Source of the DNA: Chitinophagales bacterium | GTDB lineage: Bacteria; Bacteroidota; Bacteroidia; Chitinophagales; JADIYW01 | Assembly (NCBI GenBank): GCA_023957245.1 | Contig: JAMLHJ010000008.1 | Span: 124,001 to 188,000 of the forward strand | DNA length: 64,000 nucleotides | Direction: 5' to 3' | In this document: positions 9,726 through 19,237 of the stretch, piece after piece | How positions within the stretch are numbered: position 1 is the first letter of the stretch | How the letters are laid out: each line of letters starts with the position of its first letter | The notes under the pieces: model-generated | Database searches by the model: none | What the model was told of the DNA's origin: nothing | What the model saw: only the letters and a program-made list of their open reading frames with translations | Made by a program: the position numbers and the translations under genes

Positions 9726-10325
9726 CTATGCTTTCATAGCAGAAAGCATATTACCATATACTTTTGTCAAATTGCCTAGGCTAGAAGATAAAGCGCCCAT
9801 AGCATCATTTGCTTGCTTAGTCTGAGCTTCAATATTCTTAGACAAAGCAGTCATTGAATCAGCAGCTTGTTTAGTTTGAGCCACAAATTGTTCAGTAGCA
9901 GCATGAGCATTTAATACACCAGAAATTGAATTAACATTTTCACTCAATTTTTTCAAATTATCACCAAGTCTATTGATAGTTGATTGGTCAATTTTAGCTT
10001 CATCTAGCATTTTGTCTAAAGCAACTGTAGAACCGCTACCTGCCGCAGCTTTTGGTGCTGCCAAACCTTGAAGTGGTTGTATTGTCCCATCAGCGTCTTC
10101 AAGACCTGGGAACAATTTACTCCAATAATAATCTGGTTCTGGTGGAATAATTCCCGATATAGCGAAGATAACTGCTTCTGTCATAAGCCCTACAGTAAGT
10201 GCAACGTTCGCCCATGGCTGGTGAGTCAACTTACCCCATGCCCCTATAATTACTACCGAAGCACCGACGCCAAATAGTAAATTCTTAGCGTATTTAAATC
10301 CTTTTGAATGAAAAACTGAAGCCAT
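9726..10325 (-). CDS. gldL: Gliding motility / type IX secretion motor protein GldL (PorL)
   Basis: A 199-residue protein with two N-terminal membrane helices (about residues 13-32 and 40-60, including GVGASVVIIGAWGKL) and a cytoplasmic helical tail. The first helix pair with GldM forms the proton-driven rotary motor of the T9SS. A glutamate is present in the second helix (TEAVIF), the position thought to be part of the proton path in GldL. The C-terminal part contains two similar segments around AxTKQAxDxMxALS, a heptad-like duplicated region. Confidence 0.93.
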   Translation of the reverse strand: MASVFHSKGFKYAKNLLFGVGASVVIIGAWGKLTHQPWANVALTVGLMTEAVIFAISGIIPPEPDYYWSKLFPGLEDADGTIQPLQGLAAPKAAAGSGSTVALDKMLDEAKIDQSTINRLGDNLKKLSENVNSISGVLNAHAATEQFVAQTKQAADSMTALSKNIEAQTKQANDAMGALSSSLGNLTKVYGNMLSAMKA

Positions 10326-10372
10326 AAAATTGTGTTTGTGTTATTGGTTAAAAAATTAAAAATTATATAGTG

Positions 10373-11656
10373 TTATTTAAAATCATTGATTGAACGCCCC
10401 ATGAAAGGCATTACGTTTCTAAATCCGATGAAAGATTTTGAAGAATCTTGGTATTCCCAGCTTCTAGTGCTAGTCTGTAAGAAATAAGCAATATCTTTCC
10501 AAGAACCACCACGAACCACTTTTCTTTTCAAGCTAGATGGATCGCCTTCTTTTGCATCATAACGAATATCTGGGTTCATATCGTGCATAAATGCATAAGA
10601 ATTTTCAGAAAAAGAAGATAAAGTCCATTCAGCTACGTTTCCTGCCATATTATATAGACCGTAATCATTAGGCCAATAAGATTTAGCATTTACTGTATAG
10701 ATACCACCATCATCTGCATAAGAGCCGCGACCAGGTTTAAAGTTAGCTAACAAACATCCTTTTGTATTTCTGATATAAGGACCTCCCCAAGGATATGGAG
10801 ATAATTGTTTTCCACCTCTAGCTGCATATTCCCATTCATGTTCAAATGGCAATCTGAATTCTTCTGGGAATGCTTCACCTTTTGATTCTTTAAATACTGT
10901 CCACAACGAAGTTCTCCAATAAGCAAATGCATTAGCTTGTTCCCAAGTAACACCTACAACTGGATAATCATCATAAGCAGGGTGAGTATAATATGTTCTA
11001 GTCATTGGCTCATTATAAGAATAAGAGAAATCTCTAATCCATGCTTGTTCATCAGGCCAAATATTGACAGTTTTTCTTTCGATAAAAGAAGATCTAGGTT
11101 TGCCTTTATTTTCAGCTTTTGCCATTTCTCTCCATTTCACCCAAGTATATTCATAGGTTAATTTACTAGGATCTAACTCTCTTCTACCATATATTCTATT
11201 TTCTGGAGTGTAAAACAATTCTTCAACTTGCTTAGCATCTTCTCCTTCAGGAGACCAATCAATCGGATAATCCCAATTGATACGTTGCTCACCACCACCA
11301 CCTTCTTCTGAAGAAATAAGATGTTCTCCACCAATCAATTTATGAGCCATAGAATCTCTAACCCAATCTGTAAATTGACGATATTCATTATTAGTAATCT
11401 CAGTTTCATCCATAAAGAAGCCGACAATTGAGATTTGTTTATTGGTAGCTTGCAATGAATAAACGATATCTTGATCAGATGGGCCTGTATGAAAAGTACC
11501 AGATGGAACATAGACCATACCATAAGGCATCAATCCTGCATCCCATTTAGGTCGATCAGTTGCCCCTACTAACTGACCTTCTTGCCCACTTTCTTTATTA
11601 CATCCCACTAGAACAAGTAGGAAAAGGGCATTTAATAATAATTTCGATTTGTTCAT
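10373..11656 (-). CDS. gldK: Gliding motility / type IX secretion lipoprotein GldK (PorK)
   Basis: A 427-residue lipoprotein with lipobox LVGC at about residue 19. The body is a formylglycine-generating-enzyme-like (sulfatase-modifying factor) fold: it opens with MVYVPSGTFHTG, contains FFMDETEITNNEYRQF, and ends with VVRGGSWKD and a final GFRNVMP. GldK uses this fold structurally, with GldN, in the outer-membrane-associated T9SS ring. It is first in the gldKLMN run; 111 bases separate it from porP upstream, enough room for its own promoter. Confidence 0.93.
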   Translation of the reverse strand: MNKSKLLLNALFLLVLVGCNKESGQEGQLVGATDRPKWDAGLMPYGMVYVPSGTFHTGPSDQDIVYSLQATNKQISIVGFFMDETEITNNEYRQFTDWVRDSMAHKLIGGEHLISSEEGGGGEQRINWDYPIDWSPEGEDAKQVEELFYTPENRIYGRRELDPSKLTYEYTWVKWREMAKAENKGKPRSSFIERKTVNIWPDEQAWIRDFSYSYNEPMTRTYYTHPAYDDYPVVGVTWEQANAFAYWRTSLWTVFKESKGEAFPEEFRLPFEHEWEYAARGGKQLSPYPWGGPYIRNTKGCLLANFKPGRGSYADDGGIYTVNAKSYWPNDYGLYNMAGNVAEWTLSSFSENSYAFMHDMNPDIRYDAKEGDPSSLKRKVVRGGSWKDIAYFLQTSTRSWEYQDSSKSFIGFRNVMPFMGRSINDFK

Positions 11657-11767
11657 CGTACAGTTCCTTTATCGTTTGTATTGGTTCTTTATAAATTTAG
11701 ATAAATAACGAAGTTATAGAATTTTTTAACTCAATATAACTTTATTGTAAAATCTTTAACATTTTTT

Positions 11768-12751
11768 TTAGAGATATCTTGGATGGTTCACAATTTTACT
11801 CCTATTCGTAACATATCTTTTAGGAATTATGTATTGAAATGATACCTCATGTGAGCCACTATTCACTGTTTTTAATTCATTTAATACTATATCAAAGCTA
11901 TACATAATTGCTATATTATCTACTATATTAACTTTTGTTATGAGAAATAACGACTCAAAGCTATTATTATTATATCCTCTAGTTCCAATACCCAAAGAAT
12001 ACCTTTTATCAAAAGTCGAGGATAAAGATATATCAAGTTGATAATTTACCAAATCAGATTTAAAAAGAATTTTTGGATCTATGCTAAATTTTTCGTTAAT
12101 AGGTATAGAAGAACCTAATCCTATTCCAAAATATCTACCATTTGATATCCTTAAATCTGTATTTAATCCATTAATTTTTGTTTTAAAATCTCCCAAATTA
12201 TCAATAAATGCATGTGCATAAAACATGGAGTGAATATATGCTGCACCCAAAGCAATATTGGCTCTAAAACCAGACTCTTTTCTTCCACTAAGGCTAGGGT
12301 CTTCAATAGGTAATTTATCTGAAGGAGTCGTCAATTTAGAGCCATCTAATATTGAACCAACCATTCCTATATTAGCACCAATACTAAGGATATTATCTTT
12401 TAAAGGAATAGAATACGCATAAGAGATATTTGCACTTGTATATGATGAAGCCCCTAATCTGTCATGAGCTACAAATATACCTCCACTACTATTCTTTATA
12501 GGTAATTTCATATCAGCTCCTGCAAAAATTGACATAGGAGCACCATCTAATCCGACCCACTGATATCTATACGTTGCAAACGTCCTAAGTCCTTCTGACT
12601 GTCCAGATAGAGCAGGTTGAATCATTTGTGTATGCCACTGAGAGATATGAGTACTATTTAGATATACTTGCGCTTTACCTTCTGAAAAAAATAGAAAGAA
12701 TATAAACAGAATACAACTTCGTATAATTATATAACTACCACTTACTTTCAT
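11768..12751 (-). CDS. PorP/SprF family type IX secretion outer membrane protein
   Basis: A 327-residue protein with a signal peptide (to about residue 27) and a PorP/SprF-type beta-barrel. Typical features are the opening HISQWHTQMIQPALSG segment, the TYRYQWVGLDGAP motif, and many alternating beta-strands. PorP-type proteins bind PorM-linked components and are needed for secretion of T9SS cargo with type B C-terminal domains. It lies directly upstream of gldK and 35 bases downstream of hemD, so it may be part of the larger operon. Confidence 0.9.
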   Translation of the reverse strand: MKVSGSYIIIRSCILFIFFLFFSEGKAQVYLNSTHISQWHTQMIQPALSGQSEGLRTFATYRYQWVGLDGAPMSIFAGADMKLPIKNSSGGIFVAHDRLGASSYTSANISYAYSIPLKDNILSIGANIGMVGSILDGSKLTTPSDKLPIEDPSLSGRKESGFRANIALGAAYIHSMFYAHAFIDNLGDFKTKINGLNTDLRISNGRYFGIGLGSSIPINEKFSIDPKILFKSDLVNYQLDISLSSTFDKRYSLGIGTRGYNNNSFESLFLITKVNIVDNIAIMYSFDIVLNELKTVNSGSHEVSFQYIIPKRYVTNRSKIVNHPRYL

Positions 12752-12786
12752 CTATATATTTTACAATTCAAAGTAAGTTAGGCAAA

Positions 12787-13563
12787 TTATTTCATTTTAT
12801 TCGCCTCTTCTATATAAGCTTTCACCGCACTTGCCATAGAAGGATATATTGGGCTAGGTGCTTGAATATCTATTCGAAGGTCTTTTTCTCTTGCTGCTTC
12901 AGCTGTTGTATTGCCAAATACAGCGATACGAGTTTCCTCTTGAACAAAATCTGGAAAATTTTTAAAAAGAGAACCTATTCCTGTAGGGCTAAAGAAAACC
13001 AATATGTCGTATTTAACATCGCTCAAATCTGACAAATCACTTGCTAAAGTCCTAAACATTATCGCTTCTGAAAAGTCAATATTAGCATTTGTCAATAAGT
13101 CGATTATTCCTTGGTCTCTTACATCTGAACATGGCAGAAGAAACTTACCTTCTGTTTTATCTTTGTGTTTAACTAATGTTTCAACTAGTTTAGTAATCTT
13201 ACCATCTCCAAAAAACACCTTTCTTTTTCTATATTGAATATATTTCTGTAAATACAAAGCAATAGCTTCGCTAATACAGAAATATTTAGTGTCTTCAGAC
13301 ACCTTCACTCTCATTTCTTCGCATAATCTAAAATAATGCTCAATGGCATTTTTGCTAGTAAAAATCACAGAAGAATATTGATCTATATATATTCTAGATT
13401 TTCTAAAATCTTTAGCTACAACACCATCTACATAAATAAACTGTCTAAAATCTACTTTCACACCACACTCTGTAGCCAAATCCCAAAATGGAGATTTACC
13501 ATTCTCAGGAGCCGGTTGAGATATCAGTACTGATTTTACTTCTTTCAATGTATTTACTTCCAT
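12787..13563 (-). CDS. hemD: Uroporphyrinogen-III synthase
   Basis: A 258-residue protein of the HemD fold, which closes and inverts ring D of hydroxymethylbilane in heme and cobalamin synthesis. The family is poorly conserved, but SSVIFTSKNAIEHYF, the FFSPTGIGSLF segment, and the closing AVFGNTTAEAAREKDLRID region are characteristic. It follows the DUF4271 gene by 28 bases and precedes porP. HemD next to a DUF4271 protein and T9SS genes is a recurrent arrangement in Bacteroidota as I recall it. No other heme synthesis genes except hemW are in the window. Confidence 0.8.
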   Translation of the reverse strand: MEVNTLKEVKSVLISQPAPENGKSPFWDLATECGVKVDFRQFIYVDGVVAKDFRKSRIYIDQYSSVIFTSKNAIEHYFRLCEEMRVKVSEDTKYFCISEAIALYLQKYIQYRKRKVFFGDGKITKLVETLVKHKDKTEGKFLLPCSDVRDQGIIDLLTNANIDFSEAIMFRTLASDLSDLSDVKYDILVFFSPTGIGSLFKNFPDFVQEETRIAVFGNTTAEAAREKDLRIDIQAPSPIYPSMASAVKAYIEEANKMK

Positions 13564-13591
13564 TTCAATTGCTATTTCATCCTTTTTCCTA

Positions 13592-14467
13592 TTATACTTT
13601 CAACCAAAATTCTTTAACAATCTTGATTAAAATCAAATAAGGGATGATTTTAAAAGTGCAAAGGTACATAAAAAAATAAATCAAATAATCTTTCCATTGT
13701 CCTTTCCATAAAATCATGGCTCGAATAGTCGAAAAAGTAAAGATAATAAGGGTAGGAACAACAAAAATGATGATAATAGATTGGGAATTAAATCTGAATG
13801 CATTAAGATATGCTACTAAAATGATAATTGCAAATGGCAAAATCAACCAAGTATTAATAATAAAATGTTGAGTAAAATATATTTTAAATCTATCACTCAC
13901 ACCTACAATACTCATCACTATATATTCCAATAAATATTTCAATGCAAAAAATATAATTGCCAAACCTATCCCTATCAACATATACTCATTACTCAAGTAT
14001 ATTTTTGCTCCTAAATAGTAATATAAAAAGTATTGACAGACGATCACCAACACAATGCTTCTAATCAGAAAGACTAATAATATTGGAATTAGCTCTGATA
14101 CTCTCATATTTCGATAGCGCAATTGAAATACTTTATCATTAAACAGACCTAAAAAGCTACTGTGATAAAAGTCTTTAAAGCCAAATTTTAAAAACAACAA
14201 TAATATCAATATCAAAGGGATGCCCAATAGCATAGAAGGATTATTAATCTGCCTTTTGAGTTGCTGAACATCCCAAATTGGCGCATCATCTACCCTATCA
14301 TTCTCAATATTAACGACAATATTGGAAACAGCTTCATTATTTGAATTTTGAATCAGAAAAGAGTCCACAAATTCAGGGCTATATTCTCTATTTTGAGCTG
14401 ATACATTATTCAACTGCAAAAAACCAAGTAATAAAATAAGATACTTCACTTTAGAAAATATTAACAT
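13592..14467 (-). CDS. DUF4271 domain membrane protein
   Basis: A membrane protein of about 291 residues with a signal peptide and at least six hydrophobic segments in the C-terminal two thirds. I place the start at the ATG at 14465-14467 (MLIFSKVKYLILLLGF), which gives a clean signal peptide and a 17-base overlap with the upstream gene. A longer reading to 14587 would begin with a charged, non-membrane stretch encoded inside the BamA-like gene. DUF4271 has no known function; its regular neighbour in Bacteroidota is hemD, as here. Confidence 0.75.
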   Translation of the reverse strand: MLIFSKVKYLILLLGFLQLNNVSAQNREYSPEFVDSFLIQNSNNEAVSNIVVNIENDRVDDAPIWDVQQLKRQINNPSMLLGIPLILILLLFLKFGFKDFYHSSFLGLFNDKVFQLRYRNMRVSELIPILLVFLIRSIVLVIVCQYFLYYYLGAKIYLSNEYMLIGIGLAIIFFALKYLLEYIVMSIVGVSDRFKIYFTQHFIINTWLILPFAIIILVAYLNAFRFNSQSIIIIFVVPTLIIFTFSTIRAMILWKGQWKDYLIYFFMYLCTFKIIPYLILIKIVKEFWLKV

Positions 14468-16205
14468 ACCCAAAATGAATCTTAGATGATCTAAAATCAA
14501 TCGGATTTGATTGTTGCCTTCCCACTGCATAGCTGACTCCAAATATACCTGCTTTTGTTTCAAATGCGATTCCTGCTCCCATCCCAAAAGGGAAATTATT
14601 ATTAAATTTTTCTTCTAGCTTTCTTGATACCCATGCAGCATCAAAAAAAGTGTAAAAATAAGAGTTTTGTTCAAGTATAAATCTATATTCTAAAGTGGCA
14701 ATTGCAAAATGTTGTGCATATATCGATTCTTCATCAAATCCACGTAAAATTTTGGCTCCACCTATTCTATACAACTCATTCTCCAATAGACCAGTACTCA
14801 TTTTAGAAGCACCTTGAAAACCCAATTTTATGACTTGTCTTTTAGCAATAGGTATATAAGCACTTAACTGAGCCTTGAATTGCATTTGCATAGTTTTCAA
14901 TGCAATGGAATCATAAAGCCTAGAATAATCTTCTCCCATATTTAAGATAGTATTATTAGGTTTAATTTTGCGAGTACCAATCTGAAAATTAATACTTGAT
15001 TCAATACCTCTTTGAGGATTAAAAAGATAATCTAGGTTCTCAAAATAACCTTCCAATCCATAAAACAATCCATTGACATCTTGAATATTAGGCAATTTAT
15101 GATTTCGCTTTAATAATAAGGTATCAACATGCAAAACAATCGTTTGAGAGTTTTCAATATAACCTTTTACAAAATTATTGCCTTTGATTCGATATGGAAC
15201 ACCAAGTGTCCAATTGAGGTCTAAATAAGAAGAGTCTCTCTTATCCAACATAAAAGTACCTGAAGCACCAATAGAAGATTGTAAAATATAAGGATAGTTA
15301 AATTTCAGATTGAGTTTCTGCGAATTGGCTTTGACTCGCTTCCATTCAAAAAAAATCTCCTCTCCTCTTTTAAAAGCATTTTGCAATTGTAGTCTAGCTT
15401 CTCCAGTAATCAATATTTTATTATTCCCATTTTCATTACTCGGCAATAATCCAATAATAAAGTCAAACTTACTCACCTTTCTTTGAGCGAGATAAACATT
15501 CATAGTCGCCTGATGGCTATTAAAAAATATTGTAGAAGGTTTGACAAACTTTACAAACGGGAGTTTTTTCAATAAATCATCACTTTCTTTCAATAATGAC
15601 TCTTTATAAGGGCTATTTTTTTTAATTCCTAAATAAGATTTTAAAAAAGACTCTGATATTTTACCATTCTCTCTATTTTTAATACTATCATAAGTAATCA
15701 AAGGACCTTTATCCAAATGTGCTTGCATTGTAAAATGTGTTGCTTCAACTTGCAAGCTATCCCAAGTTATTTCAGCAAAAGGATGTCCATTTTCTTGTAG
15801 ATAAATTAATTGCTTATCCAAGGTGCTTATCGTTTTATTGATAGCATCCAATTCTTCCTGTTGAGATTTCCTTTTACTTTTCACCTCTAAATCAGGCAGA
15901 GAAGCATTAACCGTATATTTTTTGCCAATATGCAACCTAGCATACAATGTATCATTATCTTGTCCCCATATAGAATCGACAGAAGCTTCCAGATACATGT
16001 CTGTATGAAAATCTTTGAGTAATTGACTGAGGTACTCTTCTCGTTTAATTTGAGTAGAAAAAGATTGTATATCAGGTAATCTATATTTTTTAATCTGTTG
16101 CTCAACAATAATTTTCAAAAAATAGCCATTATCCTTGCTCCACACATCAGATATCCTCAAAAGAGAAAACAAAATAATCCAACAAAAGAGCTTCAATGGT
16201 CGCAT
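14451..16205 (-). CDS. BamA/TamA family outer membrane protein
   Basis: A 584-residue protein with a signal peptide (to about residue 23), a periplasmic region with POTRA-like parts (to about residue 235) and a C-terminal 16-strand-type Omp85 barrel. The barrel shows the family hallmark GGAKILRGFDEE, the conserved [IV]RGF loop element of Omp85 proteins, and ends in an aromatic residue. The N-terminal periplasmic region is shorter than in BamA (5 POTRA), so this is an accessory Omp85/TamA-like protein. It heads the run BamA-like, DUF4271, hemD, porP and gldKLMN. Confidence 0.82.
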   Translation of the reverse strand: MRPLKLFCWIILFSLLRISDVWSKDNGYFLKIIVEQQIKKYRLPDIQSFSTQIKREEYLSQLLKDFHTDMYLEASVDSIWGQDNDTLYARLHIGKKYTVNASLPDLEVKSKRKSQQEELDAINKTISTLDKQLIYLQENGHPFAEITWDSLQVEATHFTMQAHLDKGPLITYDSIKNRENGKISESFLKSYLGIKKNSPYKESLLKESDDLLKKLPFVKFVKPSTIFFNSHQATMNVYLAQRKVSKFDFIIGLLPSNENGNNKILITGEARLQLQNAFKRGEEIFFEWKRVKANSQKLNLKFNYPYILQSSIGASGTFMLDKRDSSYLDLNWTLGVPYRIKGNNFVKGYIENSQTIVLHVDTLLLKRNHKLPNIQDVNGLFYGLEGYFENLDYLFNPQRGIESSINFQIGTRKIKPNNTILNMGEDYSRLYDSIALKTMQMQFKAQLSAYIPIAKRQVIKLGFQGASKMSTGLLENELYRIGGAKILRGFDEESIYAQHFAIATLEYRFILEQNSYFYTFFDAAWVSRKLEEKFNNNFPFGMGAGIAFETKAGIFGVSYAVGRQQSNPIDFRSSKIHFGYVNIF

Positions 16206-16223
16206 TCAATACTACTTAATCTG

Positions 16224-16231
16224 TAAATTTG
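16224..16231 (+). promoter_or_regulatory. Bacteroidota-type -7 promoter element (TAAATTTG) for hemW
   Basis: TAAATTTG matches the TAnnTTTG consensus of Bacteroidota housekeeping promoters exactly and lies 15 bases before the ATG at 16247. It decides the start: the possible upstream TTG at 16229-16231 lies inside the element and would not be transcribed. No good -33 element is visible. Confidence 0.6.
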
Positions 16232-16246
16232 AGATATTTTTGGCAA

Positions 16247-17380
16247 ATGGCAGGTATTTATATTCACATTCCTTTTTGTAAACAAGCTTGTCATTATTGC
16301 AATTTTCATTTCTCTACCACTTTTGAAAAATATAGAGCTCAAATGATAGATGCGATAAGTCAAGAAATTTATATTCAAAAAGATTTTTTTGGCTCCTCTA
16401 AAACGCAGTTGCAATCTATATATTTTGGAGGAGGAACTCCTTCTCTTTTGAATAACTCCGAATTTCAACAAATATGGAGAGCATTGGAAGCTAACTTCGA
16501 TTTATCTCAATTAAAAGAAGTGACCTTAGAAGCCAATCCTGATGATATGGATAGTCCTTTTTTTGATATGCTAGCACAGTCTTCTATAAACAGATTGAGT
16601 ATAGGAGTACAATCTTTTGACAATCTAGATTTAGCCTATCTTAATAGAGTACATAATGGTGAAAGTGCTATTCATGCGATTACAACATCATTGAATCAAG
16701 GGATAGAAAAAATTTCTACAGATTTAATCTTTGGTATTCCGACTTCAGGAATCCCTAGATTGGAAAAAGATATCAGGTTGCTAGCCGACCTTGGTGTAAG
16801 TCATATTTCTATATATGGCTTAACAGTAGAAAAAAACACAGCCCTCGATTTGCTAATTAAAAAACAAAAGTCTATCCCTGTCGATGAAGAAAAATCTGCT
16901 TTAGAAATGGAATGGCTAATGGATTTTATGCCCACATTGGGATATCAGCAATATGAAATTTCCAACTTTGCCCTTCCTGGTGATGAGGCTATTCACAACA
17001 ATAGTTATTGGCACGACATTCCTTATTTAGGTATTGGACCATCTGCACACAGCTACAAAACACCTTTTAGATATTGGAATATTGCCAACAATATGCGTTA
17101 TATCCAATCTATCGAACAAGGGATACTTCCTCAAGAGACCGAACATATTCATCTTCACTCTCAATACAACGAATGGATAATGACCAAAATACGTCTAAGA
17201 GAAGGTATCAATGTTCAATTATTAGAAGAATTATTCGATGGAGAAATTTCCAAACATTTTCATAGCACAGTCAAAAAGCATTTAGCTTCAGGATTATTAC
17301 AGTTCCAAAATAATCACTACATATTAAGTACTAAAGGAAAATTACTGACAGATAATATTACTGCTGATTTATTTCTTTAA
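16247..17380 (+). CDS. hemW: HemW-type radical SAM protein (heme chaperone; formerly HemN-like)
   Basis: A 377-residue radical SAM protein with the CxxxCxxC motif in PFCKQACHYCNFHF near the N-terminus, the GGGTPS motif, and the conserved GVQSF and IYGLTVEKNT stretches. HemW is thought to carry heme to respiratory enzymes; it is close to oxygen-independent coproporphyrinogen oxidase HemN but shorter and lacking the HemN N-terminal extension. The chosen start (MAGIYIHIPF) is fixed by the promoter element at 16224-16231. It is divergent from the BamA-like gene. Confidence 0.88.
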   Translation: MAGIYIHIPFCKQACHYCNFHFSTTFEKYRAQMIDAISQEIYIQKDFFGSSKTQLQSIYFGGGTPSLLNNSEFQQIWRALEANFDLSQLKEVTLEANPDDMDSPFFDMLAQSSINRLSIGVQSFDNLDLAYLNRVHNGESAIHAITTSLNQGIEKISTDLIFGIPTSGIPRLEKDIRLLADLGVSHISIYGLTVEKNTALDLLIKKQKSIPVDEEKSALEMEWLMDFMPTLGYQQYEISNFALPGDEAIHNNSYWHDIPYLGIGPSAHSYKTPFRYWNIANNMRYIQSIEQGILPQETEHIHLHSQYNEWIMTKIRLREGINVQLLEELFDGEISKHFHSTVKKHLASGLLQFQNNHYILSTKGKLLTDNITADLFL

Positions 17381-17399
17381 ATATTAAAAGTGATGAAGC

Positions 17400-18071
17400 C
17401 TAAGATAACTGCAAAGATTTATTCTTAATTACGCCTAATACAATAAGCCCCTGAGCAGTGAGATATGTACTCATTGTAAATATTCTACCAAATGCAAATT
17501 TGCCAAAAAACAATTGAATAGCTATTGAAAAATCACTTATAACAAATAAGAAACTACCTACTATAACCAAAATCCAAGAAATTTTTGTAGCCGCATACTT
17601 TCTATTAATGGCCATGATAAGCATGATGATAATTATAAATGCATATAAATATATCGGAGCTTTGGGAAATTCACTTTCTTGGGGAGATAATAGCATAATG
17701 ATATAAATCCAAAAAGCCAAAAAAGGAATAATCAAATAAGGCTGCTCCATTATAAAATGAGTAGCTCTCAATTTTTGGACTTCGAAAGAGTACAGAGCAA
17801 TATAAAAAAGATGTCCTACTAAAAAAGAAAGTAAACCAAAAATAAAAAACAAAACACCTTGTCCTTGTAAAAACATATCCCCAAGCCATCCACAAAATAC
17901 ACCCCAAAATAAATATTTGGAATAGATAGTTTTCAGTTGAGTGCTTTTCCAAACTATCAACATTAATATAGGCATCAGCAAAGGTTTAGACCAATAAGTC
18001 AAAGTTGCTTGTTGAGTGAAGATTGTCCATAAATGAAAAATACAGACAGCGATATATAGTATCCAAATCAT
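17400..18071 (-). CDS. Lysoplasmalogenase (YhhN / TMEM86 family) membrane protein
   Basis: A 223-residue, highly hydrophobic protein with about eight membrane segments. It shows the family features FLWGVFCGWLGDMFL near residues 55-70 and the closing VISDFSIA and FGRIFTMSTYLTAQGLIVLG, where the aspartates and polar residues in membranes are those conserved in TMEM86/YhhN. Members hydrolyse the vinyl ether bond of lysoplasmalogens; activity in this organism is inferred. It is convergent with hemW, 19 bases away. Confidence 0.8.
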   Translation of the reverse strand: MIWILYIAVCIFHLWTIFTQQATLTYWSKPLLMPILMLIVWKSTQLKTIYSKYLFWGVFCGWLGDMFLQGQGVLFFIFGLLSFLVGHLFYIALYSFEVQKLRATHFIMEQPYLIIPFLAFWIYIIMLLSPQESEFPKAPIYLYAFIIIIMLIMAINRKYAATKISWILVIVGSFLFVISDFSIAIQLFFGKFAFGRIFTMSTYLTAQGLIVLGVIKNKSLQLS

Positions 18072-18219
18072 AAAAACAATAAATTTACCTCATTCAACAA
18101 ACTTTAGTTTTTGTTGATTTAAAGTGAAATAATCAATAAAGAATAAAAGTAACAATCTCTCAAACAATAATTCCATTTAATATTTGGTAAATTTACCCAA
18201 TAACACATACAACTATAAT

Positions 18220-19020
18220 ATGAACATTTTAATTATTGGAGGAGGAAACATGGGTAAATCCCTCGCCCAGAGCATTATCCAAGCCCAAATTATACCTTCA
18301 AATCAACTATTTATTTTTGAAAAAGATGAAAGTAAGATTGAGGAGCTTAATCAACAAAAAATCGGAATTGCATTTTCCAATCCCAATGAAAATTTCAAAG
18401 ATGCAGATTTATATATTTTAGCAGTAAAGCCACAAGATTCTGCTAATATTTATCATTTAATAGCTCCTCATATTCATCCAGACAAGATTGTGCTTTCCAT
18501 TATGGCAGGTATCAAAATTGAGAGTATAAAAATAGGTACTAATGCTCAAAAGATTGTTCGCACTATGCCCAATCTACCATGCATTGTCAATAAAGGAACA
18601 ACTGGATTTATCACGCAAGGCTTAAATGACAGAGATAAAGAGTTCATATCCCAACTTCTTCAAACGACAGGAATAGCATTGGAAGTCGATGAAGAAAGTA
18701 AAATAGATGCAATTACAGCTATTTCAGGAAGTGGACCAGCTTATGTTTTCTATTTTATGGATGCGATAGTACAAGCTGCTATACAATTGGGATTTGACAA
18801 AAATGAAGCTACTCAAATTGTCGTTCAAACATTTGAAGGCAGTATTGAATTATTTAAAAATAATCCATTCTCTTGCAACGAATGGATACAAAAAGTTTCT
18901 TCCAAGGGTGGCACTACTGAAGCAGCAATGGAGATATTTGATCAATTCAATATGAAAAACCAGATTGGCAAAGGTGTATTGAGAGCAGAACAACGATCTA
19001 AAGAATTGAGTAAAGGATAA
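18220..19020 (+). CDS. proC: Pyrroline-5-carboxylate reductase
   Basis: A 266-residue enzyme that makes L-proline from pyrroline-5-carboxylate with NAD(P)H. The N-terminal Rossmann motif is IIGGGNMGKS; later come AVKPQD, the AGI segment, RTMPNLP and the ProC signature AITAISGSGPAYVFYFMDA with TTEAAM. The ATG at 18220 is chosen over a TTG at 18184, because the extra 12 residues precede the usual MNILIIGGGNMG start and lie in promoter-like sequence (TATTTG and TAAATTTA). Confidence 0.92.
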   Translation: MNILIIGGGNMGKSLAQSIIQAQIIPSNQLFIFEKDESKIEELNQQKIGIAFSNPNENFKDADLYILAVKPQDSANIYHLIAPHIHPDKIVLSIMAGIKIESIKIGTNAQKIVRTMPNLPCIVNKGTTGFITQGLNDRDKEFISQLLQTTGIALEVDEESKIDAITAISGSGPAYVFYFMDAIVQAAIQLGFDKNEATQIVVQTFEGSIELFKNNPFSCNEWIQKVSSKGGTTEAAMEIFDQFNMKNQIGKGVLRAEQRSKELSKG

Positions 19021-19197
19021 ATCTCTCCTTATTCATTCTTGGAAATTCCACATTCAACAATTTAAAACAAATTCATTAATTTTAGCTTAGTAATTTTTTA
19101 AAATTTTCCTTGTTTAATTTAAAATTTTTAAATAAAATAACAATAAAATTATCAAATCGGCAAAAATTGATAAATTGAAAAAAAAATTCAAAAAAAA
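19021..19197. other. AT-rich gene-free stretch upstream of the metY leader
   Basis: This part of the 382-base gap between proC and metY is almost pure A and T, with long A-runs near 19177-19199. I see no ORF, tRNA or hairpin of note. The A-rich tract directly upstream of the putative -33 element could act as an UP-like or bent-DNA element; that is inference. Confidence 0.5.
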
Positions 19198-19230
19198 TTT
19201 TGTGGTGTCATATCAAAACTTCTACCTTAG
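19198..19230 (+). promoter_or_regulatory. Putative promoter of the metY leader (TTTTG, 20-base spacer, TACCTTAG)
   Basis: TTTTG at 19198-19202 and TACCTTAG at 19223-19230, spaced by 20 bases, resemble the Bacteroidota -33 (TTTG) and -7 (TAnnTTTG) elements, with one mismatch in the second. If the usual distance holds, transcription begins within a few bases of the ATG at 19238, which would make the leader ORF leaderless or nearly so. Not verified. Confidence 0.45.
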
Positions 19231-19237
19231 CGAAGCA

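Noticed and set aside
14468-14587. N-terminal extension of the DUF4271 protein
   Set aside because: The extra 40 residues come from the shadow frame of the BamA-like gene, and the signal peptide begins only at 14467.
16229-16246. Longer HemW N-terminus starting at TTG 16229
   Set aside because: The TTG lies inside the exact TAAATTTG promoter element, and MAGIYIHIPF at 16247 is the normal family start.
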